Origin: Ignavibacterium sp.
Lineage (GTDB): Bacteria > Bacteroidota > Ignavibacteria > Ignavibacteriales > Ignavibacteriaceae
Reading direction: 5' to 3'
DNA: 64,000 nt
Assembly: GCF_025998815.1 (NCBI RefSeq)
Contig: NZ_AP026678.1
Span: forward strand, 2,232,001 to 2,296,000
Positions 26,973-35,342 of this stretch are shown here, piece by piece (positions within the stretch are counted from its first letter, which is position 1; each line of letters starts with the position of its first letter). Both the position numbers and the translations under genes were made by a program. The notes under the pieces were generated by a model, which did not search any database, was not told where the DNA came from, and saw nothing but the letters and a program-made list of their open reading frames with translations.

Positions 26973-27350
26973 ATGACAACTGATGAACGCAAACAAATCT
27001 TCGATCAGATAAAAAATCTGATGAAGAAATATGAACCGCCTTTCAAAGCAAGAAATGATTTTGATTCCCGTTATGAGCTTTGGTCTGAAAAGGAAATTGA
27101 AATTGGCGGAAGAAAAAGAAAAGAAATTTATTTTGCCGGATTGATAATTCAATCAAACTATGTCGGATTTTATTTTATGCCTGTTTATACTGACACTTCA
27201 CTGAAAGAAATTTTTGAACCCGAACTTCTTTCAACCCTCAAAGGCAAATCTTGTTTTCATATCAAAAAACTGGATAAGAAACTTCTCACACAAATAAAAA
27301 AATCTCTGGAGATAGGTTTTAAGCTTTACAAAAAGCGCGGATGGGTTTAA
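26973..27350 (+). CDS. DUF1801 family protein
   Basis: The 125-residue protein has the DUF1801 pattern: a helical opening (QIFDQIKNLMKKYEP), then YFAGLIIQSNYVGFYFMPVYTD, then KGKSCFHIKKLDKKLLTQI and a closing YKKRGWV. A GGAG site supports the start. The family is small, cytoplasmic and without an assigned reaction. A truncated copy of this gene sits at 23389 just after hemL, so the gene probably once lay next to hemL and the intervening 3.4 kb came in or was rearranged later. Confidence 0.82.
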   Translation: MTTDERKQIFDQIKNLMKKYEPPFKARNDFDSRYELWSEKEIEIGGRKRKEIYFAGLIIQSNYVGFYFMPVYTDTSLKEIFEPELLSTLKGKSCFHIKKLDKKLLTQIKKSLEIGFKLYKKRGWV

Positions 27351-27374
27351 TTTAACTTTCAAAAAAGGAGTGCT

Positions 27375-30242
27375 ATGAAAAATAACTTCCGTTTCAGATT
27401 TGTGCGCATCGCTTTATTCTTTCTTCCTTTGTTATTATTCGGATTTAATGCCGGTAATTCCAATTTAACAATTCTTGAGAAAGATGGAATAAAATATCTT
27501 GCTAATACTTTGGTGCTAAAATTAAAATATATTCCTTCATCAAGTGCAGAAGGAAATGTTAGCTTTAGTCATAATCTTTCTGAGTCGTTAAAATCACTGA
27601 ATATAAGTGAAGCGAAGCTAATATTTCCCGAAAAATTAAAAGAGAACTCCTCCCTTTCCAGAATAGTAATGATAAAATATGAATCTGAAGTTGACCCGTT
27701 TTATATCAGTTCAAAAATTTCCGGATTCAATGAAGTAGAATGGGCTGAACCAAAATTTGTATATGAACTTGATTATGTTCCCGATGATCCAAGTTATGCT
27801 TCTCAGTATGCACTTTCAAAAATCAGTGCAGCGCTTGCTTGGGATATAAACAATGGTGATACAAGTGTAGTAATCGGAATTGTTGATACAGGTGTTGATT
27901 GGGATCATCCTGATTTGGCTGCGAACATTTACAGAAACTGGAGTGAAATTCCCAACAACGGAATTGATGATGACAACAATGGTTATGTTGACGATATAAG
28001 AGGTTGGGATTTTGGTGGTCTGAGTGGAACACCTGACAACGATCCAATGGAAGACCAACCTGATCACGGAACTCATGTTGCAGGAATTTCTTCTGCTGTT
28101 ACTGATAACGGAATTGGCGTTGCATCAATCGGATTTAAATGCAAACTGATGCCCGTTAAAACTTCCCGCAATGATCAAAGAGGTTCTAATGGTCCTTACA
28201 TAGTTTACGGATACGAAGGGATTGTTTATGCTACTGATAATGGTGCAAAAGTTATTAATTGCAGTTGGGGTGGAAGCGGATTTTCAATGTTCGGACAGGA
28301 AACAATTAATTATGCTTTGTCACAAGGTTCATTAGTTGTAGCGGCTGCAGGAAATTCAAACAGTTCGGGCAGTCATTATCCATCTTCTTACAAAGGTGTT
28401 TTATCAGTTGCATCAACAACTTCAACAGATACAAAATCAAGTTTTTCTAATTTCGGATATTCTATTGATGTATCTGCGCCTGGAAGCAGTATTTTCAACA
28501 CCTGGCAGAATGACACTTATGCAACTTTGAGCGGAACTTCAATGGCTTCGCCATTAACAGCAGGATTGGCTGCTTTGGTATTTTCTCAATTTCCATCCTA
28601 TAATGCTGAACAGGTTGGAGAACAGATAAGAGTAAATTGTGATAACATTGATAATTTAAATCCGTCATTTCAGTATCAGCTTGGCTTCGGCAGAATAAAT
28701 GCATTTAATGCTTTGAATAATATCAATTCAATTTCTGTTCGTGCGATTGATGTTGCCTTCAGTGATGAAGCTCCCGGCGGAGACGGAGATGGAATATTTG
28801 AAGGCGGCGAAATTATTTCTGTAGCTATCAACTTTAAAAATTATCTCAATCCTACTTCCAATCTTTCAATTCAGCTTGAATCAAGAAATTCATATTCAAA
28901 TGTTCTTAATGGAAACTTTAATGCAGGTACCGTTGGAACACTTAATGAATTTAATAATTACTCATCAAAGTTTACTTTTTCAATTTCAAACTCGGTTCCT
29001 CAGAATGCAAAACTGAATTTCCTTTTAAAGTTCAGTGATGGGTCATACTCTGATTTTCAATGGATTGAAACAATCGGTAATCCAACCTATGCAACACAAT
29101 CAGTGAATGATGTTGCATTAACAATTACGAGTAAAGGTGCTTTCGCTTTTAATGATTATCCCGATAATCTGCAGGGAAGCGGCTTTAAATATCTCGGGGG
29201 TTCGAATCAATTGTTTGAAGGAGCTTTGATTCTCGGAACTTCATCAACAAAAATTTCTGATGCAGCAAGAGGTTCAAATCAAGGTATACAAAATGATGAC
29301 TTTGCCGTAGTTCAACCGTTTATATTAAATGTGCCGGGTAATATTGCAGATGCTGAAGGTTCGGCAATTATGAATGATAATAATGCCGGTGCAACAAAAA
29401 TAGGAATTACTGCCAAGCTTAAATCTTATTCTTATTCATCTTCACCCAATAATAATTTCATAATTCTTGTTTACACTTTGATAAATAATTCCGGCACAGC
29501 AATAACAAATCTTTATTCGGGATTGTTTTTCGATTGGGATATGATTGACGGAAGCGGTGCGGGCGACAGAACCGAATGGGATAACACATTGAATTATGGC
29601 TTCGTAAGAAACACAACCGGTGGTCCGACAAATTATAATGGTGTCGCTTTGCTGTCAGGAACAAACTATGGATTTTATGCAATTAAGAATGATGGTGGTG
29701 ATGGCGGATTCCAGATTTACGATGGATTTGATGACGCAGAAAAATGGCAGGCAATATCGAGTGGAATCGGAAAAGCCACAGCAGGTCCGGGCGATGTTTC
29801 CAATGTTACTTCTGCAGGACCATTTACAATAAATCCCGGAGACAGCGTTAAAGTTGCATTTGCAATTCTTGCTGCTGATGATAAGTCAATGCTCGATGCT
29901 GCTGTAAATCAGGCAAGAATAAAGTATCAGGAAATAATTGTTTTGGATGTTGAAGATAATAATTCATTACCAACAGAATTCTCACTCCAACAAAATTACC
30001 CCAATCCGTTTAATCCATCTACTACGATAGAATATGTCATTCCGAATGGAGTGAGGAATCTGGTAACACTAAAAGTTTATGATTTGCTTGGGAGTGAAGT
30101 AACTACATTAGTTAATGAAGAAAAATCAGCAGGAATTTACAAAGTTGATTTTGATGCATCGGAATTAACATCCGGAATTTATTTTTACAAATTGCAAGCA
30201 GGTTCGTTTAGCCAATCCAGAAAAATGATTCTGTTAAAATAG
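27375..30242 (+). CDS. Subtilisin-like (S8) serine protease with T9SS sorting domain
   Basis: A signal peptide is followed by an inhibitor-like propeptide (~30-135) and an S8 catalytic domain with D171 (GIVDTGVD), H231 (DHGTHVAG) and S389 (LSGTSMASP). A long beta-rich region (~455-860) with no recognised catalysis follows, then a T9SS sorting domain (QNYPNPFNP ... RKMILLK). It should be a secreted, surface or released protease. Start is supported by AAGGAG. Part of the sorting domain (TIEYVIPNGVRNLVTLKVYD) is encoded by what looks like a copy of the genome's dispersed palindromic repeat. Ends at a strong terminator. Confidence 0.92.
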   Translation: MKNNFRFRFVRIALFFLPLLLFGFNAGNSNLTILEKDGIKYLANTLVLKLKYIPSSSAEGNVSFSHNLSESLKSLNISEAKLIFPEKLKENSSLSRIVMIKYESEVDPFYISSKISGFNEVEWAEPKFVYELDYVPDDPSYASQYALSKISAALAWDINNGDTSVVIGIVDTGVDWDHPDLAANIYRNWSEIPNNGIDDDNNGYVDDIRGWDFGGLSGTPDNDPMEDQPDHGTHVAGISSAVTDNGIGVASIGFKCKLMPVKTSRNDQRGSNGPYIVYGYEGIVYATDNGAKVINCSWGGSGFSMFGQETINYALSQGSLVVAAAGNSNSSGSHYPSSYKGVLSVASTTSTDTKSSFSNFGYSIDVSAPGSSIFNTWQNDTYATLSGTSMASPLTAGLAALVFSQFPSYNAEQVGEQIRVNCDNIDNLNPSFQYQLGFGRINAFNALNNINSISVRAIDVAFSDEAPGGDGDGIFEGGEIISVAINFKNYLNPTSNLSIQLESRNSYSNVLNGNFNAGTVGTLNEFNNYSSKFTFSISNSVPQNAKLNFLLKFSDGSYSDFQWIETIGNPTYATQSVNDVALTITSKGAFAFNDYPDNLQGSGFKYLGGSNQLFEGALILGTSSTKISDAARGSNQGIQNDDFAVVQPFILNVPGNIADAEGSAIMNDNNAGATKIGITAKLKSYSYSSSPNNNFIILVYTLINNSGTAITNLYSGLFFDWDMIDGSGAGDRTEWDNTLNYGFVRNTTGGPTNYNGVALLSGTNYGFYAIKNDGGDGGFQIYDGFDDAEKWQAISSGIGKATAGPGDVSNVTSAGPFTINPGDSVKVAFAILAADDKSMLDAAVNQARIKYQEIIVLDVEDNNSLPTEFSLQQNYPNPFNPSTTIEYVIPNGVRNLVTLKVYDLLGSEVTTLVNEEKSAGIYKVDFDASELTSGIYFYKLQAGSFSQSRKMILLK

Positions 30243-30273
30243 TTCTTTAACCTGATTATAATTTTAATTCAAT

Positions 30274-30299
30274 AGCGAGTCACGACTGGCTCGCTTTTT
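30274..30299 (+). terminator. Rho-independent terminator of the S8 protease gene
   Basis: AGCGAG (30274-30279) pairs with CTCGCT (30290-30295) around a short loop, with extra C-G pairing inside, followed by TTTTT. The T run reaches the stop codon of the convergent YkgJ gene (30298). Confidence 0.8.
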
Positions 30300-30807
30300 A
30301 TTTAAGAAATAAATCTCTCAACCTTACTCTGTTTTCTCCGAAAGGTTTATTTGAAAAATTTTTCTGAATAAGCGCGAGCTTTTCTTCAAATGGTCCGATT
30401 GTCCAGCAATCTTCTGCCTTTAAATTTACGATGGGCTCGCCTTCTTCATTAAGCGGACAAATATCTCGCATTTCATATAATTCCTCTTCATTGATTTCTT
30501 CAATCCATCTTAGTGGTAATCCCTGAGTTCTGCACACATAAGGACGATGCTCATAAATTCTGCATTCACCTTTATCATTCAGAAAAGCACAGTAACCTTT
30601 TGGATGAGGCATTTCGTTGTTCAGTAAGCTCTTGAAGTTTTGTTTTATATTTTCTGCTTCAATTTCGAAAACTGTTATATCATCAACACAGCAAGAAAAA
30701 CAACCAGCTTTACATTTTAATCTGTTCTTGTGTTTTTCATTTAATAATGAAGTTAGCTTGTCAACTTCATTGTAGAATTTTAGCAATTCATCAAATGATT
30801 TTTCCAT
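30298..30807 (-). CDS. YkgJ-family cysteine cluster protein
   Basis: The 169-residue protein shows the YkgJ (CxxxCxxC...) pattern: C-x3-C-x2-CC in CKAGCFSCCVDD, then GYCAFLNDKGECRIYEHRPYVCRTQG, and a late DICPLN. The spacing fits a zinc- or iron-chelating cluster protein. Some members are thought to bind a metal or iron-sulfur centre, and the role is not established. It is a single gene converging on the S8 protease gene, whose terminator touches its stop codon. Confidence 0.85.
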   Translation of the reverse strand: MEKSFDELLKFYNEVDKLTSLLNEKHKNRLKCKAGCFSCCVDDITVFEIEAENIKQNFKSLLNNEMPHPKGYCAFLNDKGECRIYEHRPYVCRTQGLPLRWIEEINEEELYEMRDICPLNEEGEPIVNLKAEDCWTIGPFEEKLALIQKNFSNKPFGENRVRLRDLFLK

Positions 30808-30933
30808 AAAATTATTTTTTCTTCATAAACTTAACACAAAATTAAAATTAGTTGTGATTATAAGCTTATCTTTTCTCACAAGGCAATAATATTTTTGTGC
30901 AGTTAAAAAAACACCATATTCCACGGAGCTTTA

Positions 30934-32904
30934 ATGTTTTACAATCTTATTAAGAAATCAGAATTTGACAAAGTAAAATCACATGGCGGTGATTGGGCAA
31001 AACGAATGAAACTGTTTGCTGATATGTGCCGCTACAACACACTTGTTGCAGTTAAAAAAGCTGGTTCAGGCCATCTTGGTTCTTCACTTAGTGCAATGGA
31101 TATTGTAACTTATCTTTATCTGAATGAACTGAATGTTCTTGAAGTCGGACTCAATTCTCCTGATCGTGATATTTATTTTTCATCAAAAGGGCATGATGTT
31201 CCGGGACTTTATTCATTGTTCTATGCACTTGGAATTCTTCCCGAAGAAAAATTATTAATGTTAAGAAGATTGCACGGACTTGATGGTCATCCGGAAGTTC
31301 GTCAACCCGGAATAGAAGCAAGCACTGGTTCACTCGGAATGGGAATTTCGAAAGCAAAAGGAATGGCCTGGGCAAAAACTTATAATAAAAACAAAGGCAA
31401 TGTTTATGTTCTGACAGGTGATGGTGAATTTCAGGAAGGACAAATTTGGGAATCACTTCAGGCAACAGCCCATCAGAAAGTGAATAATGTTACTGCTATT
31501 ATGGATCACAATAAATATCAGACTGATATGCTTGTCGCTGATGTGAATAACATTGAAGATGTGGTTACAAAAGTTTCTGCTTTTGGATGGTATGTTGTGA
31601 GAATTAATGGACACGATTTCAATGAACTTAAAAAAACTTTTGATGCTCTTAAAAAAATTACAAACAAACCAAAGATGATTATCGCCGATACAATAAAAGG
31701 TAAAGGCGTTTCTTTTATGGAAAAACCTTTAACAGAAACATTTCAGGGAAAGACACTTTATAAATGGCATTCCGGCGCACCTGATGATGAAAGCTATATT
31801 AAAGGTTTGAATGAACTTTCAGAATCAATCAACAAACTTGCTCAGGAACTTGGTATTGATAAAATCGAAATTCCCGAGAACAAAACCGAAGGCAAAGTTG
31901 CAACAAAACTTGATAAAGAATTTGTAACAGAAGCTTATGGCGAAGCATTGGTGGAACTCGCAAAGACAAATAAAAAATTTGTTGTGCTTGACGGAGACCT
32001 TTCTGCAGATTGCAAACTTCGTAACTTCGAAAAAACTTATCCCGACAGATTTATAGAAAACGGAATTGCCGAACAAGATATGGTTTCAATGGCTGGCGGA
32101 CTGGCAAGAATGGGTTTGATTCCGATTGTGAATACATTTGCAAGTTTTCTTGCAGCAAGAGCAAACGAACAGATTTATAACAATGCCGGTGAGAAAACTA
32201 AAATAATTTACACTTGTCATTTTGCAGGAATGATCCCTGCAGGTCCGGGCAAATCGCATCAAAGCGTAAGAGATATTTCTTTATTTGGTGCATTACCGAA
32301 TGTAACAATTATTCAACCGTGCAATGCTCAGGAAACCAAATGGGCAACTGACTATTGCATTAATGTTGCAGAAGAAAATTGTGTGTTGAGATTGGTCATC
32401 GGTCCATCTCCTGAAAGAATTCAACTACCTGATGATTATAAATTCAAAGTTGGAGTTGGTGCACAACTGACAGAAGGCAATGACGCTATTCTCTTTGGTT
32501 ACGGTCCTGTTATGCTTCACGAAGCACTTGTAGCTGCGGACTATCTGAAAAAAATCGGATTCGGTTTGAAGGTTGTGAATATGCCTTGGCTGAATAAAAT
32601 TGATTTAAATTGGTTGAAAGATATTGTAAAAAATCAGAAAAGAATTTTTGTATTGGAAGATCATTCTGCTATTGGAGGATTAGGTGATCGAATTTTAAAT
32701 GCATTGGTGGAAATTGGTGAAATTAGTGGCAAAGAATTCACCAACTTTGGATTGCGTGAATATCCCGAATGCGGAACACCATTAGAAGTTCTTGAATATC
32801 ACCAGCTTGACGGAAAATCATTAGCAAAAAGAATTTCTGGTGTTAAAGATATTGAAACAGCTGAAGCAGTAAAACAAAAATATACTGCAGATGCACCGCA
32901 ATGA
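30934..32904 (+). CDS. tkt: Transketolase
   Basis: The 656-residue protein is a full-length, single-chain transketolase: an N-terminal thiamine diphosphate domain with the GDGEFQEGQIWE...NKYQTD motif (GDG-x~27-N), a pyrimidine-binding domain (FIENGIAEQDMVSMAGGLARMG), and a C-terminal domain. It moves two-carbon units between sugar phosphates in the pentose phosphate pathway. Key residues SGHLGSS and DGHPE are seen. The N-terminus has about 30 residues more than the shortest forms. A GGAG site precedes the ATG. No pentose pathway neighbour is present. Confidence 0.93.
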   Translation: MFYNLIKKSEFDKVKSHGGDWAKRMKLFADMCRYNTLVAVKKAGSGHLGSSLSAMDIVTYLYLNELNVLEVGLNSPDRDIYFSSKGHDVPGLYSLFYALGILPEEKLLMLRRLHGLDGHPEVRQPGIEASTGSLGMGISKAKGMAWAKTYNKNKGNVYVLTGDGEFQEGQIWESLQATAHQKVNNVTAIMDHNKYQTDMLVADVNNIEDVVTKVSAFGWYVVRINGHDFNELKKTFDALKKITNKPKMIIADTIKGKGVSFMEKPLTETFQGKTLYKWHSGAPDDESYIKGLNELSESINKLAQELGIDKIEIPENKTEGKVATKLDKEFVTEAYGEALVELAKTNKKFVVLDGDLSADCKLRNFEKTYPDRFIENGIAEQDMVSMAGGLARMGLIPIVNTFASFLAARANEQIYNNAGEKTKIIYTCHFAGMIPAGPGKSHQSVRDISLFGALPNVTIIQPCNAQETKWATDYCINVAEENCVLRLVIGPSPERIQLPDDYKFKVGVGAQLTEGNDAILFGYGPVMLHEALVAADYLKKIGFGLKVVNMPWLNKIDLNWLKDIVKNQKRIFVLEDHSAIGGLGDRILNALVEIGEISGKEFTNFGLREYPECGTPLEVLEYHQLDGKSLAKRISGVKDIETAEAVKQKYTADAPQ

Positions 32905-32908
32905 TAAT

Positions 32909-32953
32909 TGGTTAAAACTCATCTTGTACTGATGTTATTTTAACCAGCGTTTT
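32909..32953 (+). terminator. Probable terminator after transketolase
   Basis: TGGTTAAAA (32909-32917) and TTTTAACCA (32938-32946) form a perfect 9-bp inverted repeat with a 20-nt loop, followed by GCGTTTTT. The stem is AT-rich, so strength is uncertain. Confidence 0.45.
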
Positions 32954-32995
32954 TATTACTGATTTATCATAGTGATAAATTTTTTAAGCAGTCTA

Positions 32996-33874
32996 TTATT
33001 TCAAAGTAAGAATGGTTTCTGCCAAAACATATTTATCACTGGATTTATCCCACAACTTTGCTGTTAGTTTTAATGGGTTATTTGCCTCAGATCCATTAAA
33101 CCAGAAATTTGCAGAAACTCTGTCTTTGAAGCTATCAGCATCTATTCCCGAATTTTCATAATCTTTAAATAAATCTTCATCAAATAAAACTACTTCATCC
33201 CTTCCATCTTTAATTTCAAGACTTAAACCAGGAAATATTTTGTTGTCAGTTTCTGAAAATTCTTTCATGCCCTCAAAAATTAAGAAAATATTATCTCCAA
33301 AAGTGATTACATTGTCAGTAATAACTTTTTGATTCTGGTCAGAAAAAAGATATAGTTCATCATAGTTGCAATTGTGCCTGGCAGCTTTGATTTTTTCATT
33401 TGGTTTCACTTCGAAATTCATCTCCGCTGAAAATTTCCCATCACCTTTTTTATCCCAGATATTTATGAATAAACTATAACTGTTCCCCGAGCGAATCGGT
33501 CTTGCAAGCGTTAAATCAGCTTTAAGAGTTGGAGGATTTAATGTAACTCCATCTGAATATTTATCATAAACATCATCTGCTTTGATAATTGTATCTTTAT
33601 TTCTGTCTGTTACAACGATACTCATTCCGGGAAAAATTTTTCCGTTTGATTCATTAAATCCTTTAATGTTACTAAAATTAAAAGAGATTTCTTCTCCGAA
33701 TATGAATGAGTTCCTTTGAATCGTTTTATCACCGGAGAAAATAGTAACTTCATCACACGAAAGCCCATCACCTTCGGTCGATAATCCTGTTATCAAATCT
33801 TTATGAACAGATTTTCTTGTATCACAAGAAAATGTCAGAAGAATTATTAAGAATGCAAAAAATAATTTTTTCAT
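32996..33874 (-). CDS. Lipoprotein with two tandem copies of an unrecognised domain
   Basis: A lipoprotein signal (ILLTFSC, C17) leads into two ~125-residue repeats. Each runs (Y/C)DE(V/L)xxFS...ITFGxx(I/F)xx(N/F)FxxxKxF(N/S)E(S/T)(N/D)(G/N)KIFPG(M/L)S(I/L), a V-F/K-x-D-D linker, and a closing LxxxxWDKxxDxKxxAExxxxxK. The copies agree clearly at KIFPG and WDK. The internal duplication is seen directly. I do not recognise the domain, whose alternating hydrophobic pattern suggests a beta-sandwich. Likely outer-membrane anchored. Single gene with no informative neighbour. Confidence 0.7.
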   Translation of the reverse strand: MKKLFFAFLIILLTFSCDTRKSVHKDLITGLSTEGDGLSCDEVTIFSGDKTIQRNSFIFGEEISFNFSNIKGFNESNGKIFPGMSIVVTDRNKDTIIKADDVYDKYSDGVTLNPPTLKADLTLARPIRSGNSYSLFINIWDKKGDGKFSAEMNFEVKPNEKIKAARHNCNYDELYLFSDQNQKVITDNVITFGDNIFLIFEGMKEFSETDNKIFPGLSLEIKDGRDEVVLFDEDLFKDYENSGIDADSFKDRVSANFWFNGSEANNPLKLTAKLWDKSSDKYVLAETILTLK

Positions 33875-34104
33875 TTTTGTCTCCTGAGATTATTATTTAT
33901 TAACCCTTGATTACGGAAGTGGAATTAAATGCAGTACAATCTTTCAAAAGAAACATAAATTTTTTTTGTTGTTTTATCAATTAACATTCATCAAATAAAA
34001 ATTTTTATTAAATATCACAGAGTTTGAAATTTAAACCTTCACTTCTTAAAAAAACTTTAATTATTTTTCGCACCTGTTATTTACAATTTCATCAGGCAGT
34101 TTTT

Positions 34105-35298
34105 ATGGAATGGATTTTAATTATCATCTGGCTCCTGATTATAAATGGTGGTCTTGGTGGTCAGTACATTTTGAACTGGATGGGCAATCAACCAGACTTT
34201 ACCGGCGGAAAGAAGATTGATATATCACCGGGAGTAATGACCTGGTGGCGTGAGTTATCAAAACTTGCCTGGGCTGTTGTAGCCGTAACAATTGAAGTTA
34301 TCCGTGGTAAAGAAATCAAATATCTTTGGCCGGGATTTCTTTCGCTTTCTACAATTATCATCTGTGCATTTACAGGAGTAATTGAGAACATCGGATTTTT
34401 TTATTTACCAAGATATTACTCGCCTCATATTTATGCGCCTTATGTAAATGTTTATCTCGCATTTCTTCCTTTCTTCGGGAAAATTTTATTTAATGCTCCA
34501 ATCAGAAAAGAACATTGGATTGGAATTACATTAGTGATAATCGGACTTGCTATACCACATCTTCCAAGATTTTTTTCAAATTCTCAATCTCATGCAGTTT
34601 TCGACTCAACTGCTATAATCTGGATCTTAGTTATTAATGGTTGTCTTCTTTCCCAGCAAGTATTGAACAACAAAACAGTTCAAACAGCTTTGCCGGGCGT
34701 TGGTCCGAATGCACTTGTTGTGTGGAGGGAAATCTGGAAAATGATCTTTATTTCAACAGCGATTTTTATCATGCCGGTTATCGGTAACCTGTTGCATGCA
34801 AATATGCCAACGAGTGTTGATAAGAAAGAATTTGAAACCCGGATTCTTGCAAAAACTGATGAACATAAAAAAGATGTATTGTTAAATTATTATTCACTTC
34901 AGGAAGACGAGTATGTCTTAAGAAAAAATATTTCCGAGAATGACGAGTTTGCAATAAAAGAAATAATAAAAGAAACTGAATACAACAGATTCTTTGCTCT
35001 GTTTGAAGGAAACATATTACCAAACAATTGGTTACCGATATTGTTTGTGATTGCTGCCGGTTTGACGGGATATATCTATAGTTTCGGTTTCTTTAAGTTA
35101 TCAAGATTTGCTGCACATTTCTGGGTACCTTACACTAATGTTTATCTTGCATTACTTCCATTTATTATGATTTTGTTTGGAAGAGAAGTAACTGGTTATC
35201 AGATAGCTGGAGCAGTTACCACAACTGCTGGCTTAATGGTTGGAGTAATGGATTATAGCAAAAACAAGGTAGTTGAGATAAAGAAAAAGTATGAATAG
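34105..35298 (+). CDS. DMT-like multi-pass permease with duplicated halves
   Basis: Starting at ATG 34105 (MEWILIIIWLLIINGG), the 397-residue membrane protein has about ten hydrophobic helices in two similar halves. INGGLGGQYILN...WWRELSKLAW...APYVNVYLAFLPF and INGCLLSQQVLN...VWREIWKMIF...VPYTNVYLALLPF align clearly. This is the internal repeat of drug/metabolite (EamA-like) transporters. Unlike most, a charged segment of ~90 residues (about 265-335) sits inside the second half. A TTG start at 34024 would add a basic N-terminus with no support. Substrate unknown. Confidence 0.72.
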   Translation: MEWILIIIWLLIINGGLGGQYILNWMGNQPDFTGGKKIDISPGVMTWWRELSKLAWAVVAVTIEVIRGKEIKYLWPGFLSLSTIIICAFTGVIENIGFFYLPRYYSPHIYAPYVNVYLAFLPFFGKILFNAPIRKEHWIGITLVIIGLAIPHLPRFFSNSQSHAVFDSTAIIWILVINGCLLSQQVLNNKTVQTALPGVGPNALVVWREIWKMIFISTAIFIMPVIGNLLHANMPTSVDKKEFETRILAKTDEHKKDVLLNYYSLQEDEYVLRKNISENDEFAIKEIIKETEYNRFFALFEGNILPNNWLPILFVIAAGLTGYIYSFGFFKLSRFAAHFWVPYTNVYLALLPFIMILFGREVTGYQIAGAVTTTAGLMVGVMDYSKNKVVEIKKKYE

Positions 35299-35301
35299 AA
35301 A

Positions 35302-35326
35302 AGTGGGAGTATAGGTTCCTCCCACT
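35302..35326. terminator. Probable terminator between convergent genes
   Basis: AGTGGGAG (35302-35309) and CTCCCACT (35319-35326) form a perfect 8-bp stem with a 9-nt loop between the permease and the HAF-repeat gene. The T run on either side is weak. Confidence 0.5.
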
Positions 35327-35342
35327 CTATCCACCGATAATA

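Noticed and set aside
34024-34104. Extending the DMT-like permease to a TTG at 34024
   Set aside because: The extension is basic, adds no conserved helix and lacks a ribosome site; the ATG at 34105 starts the first membrane segment.
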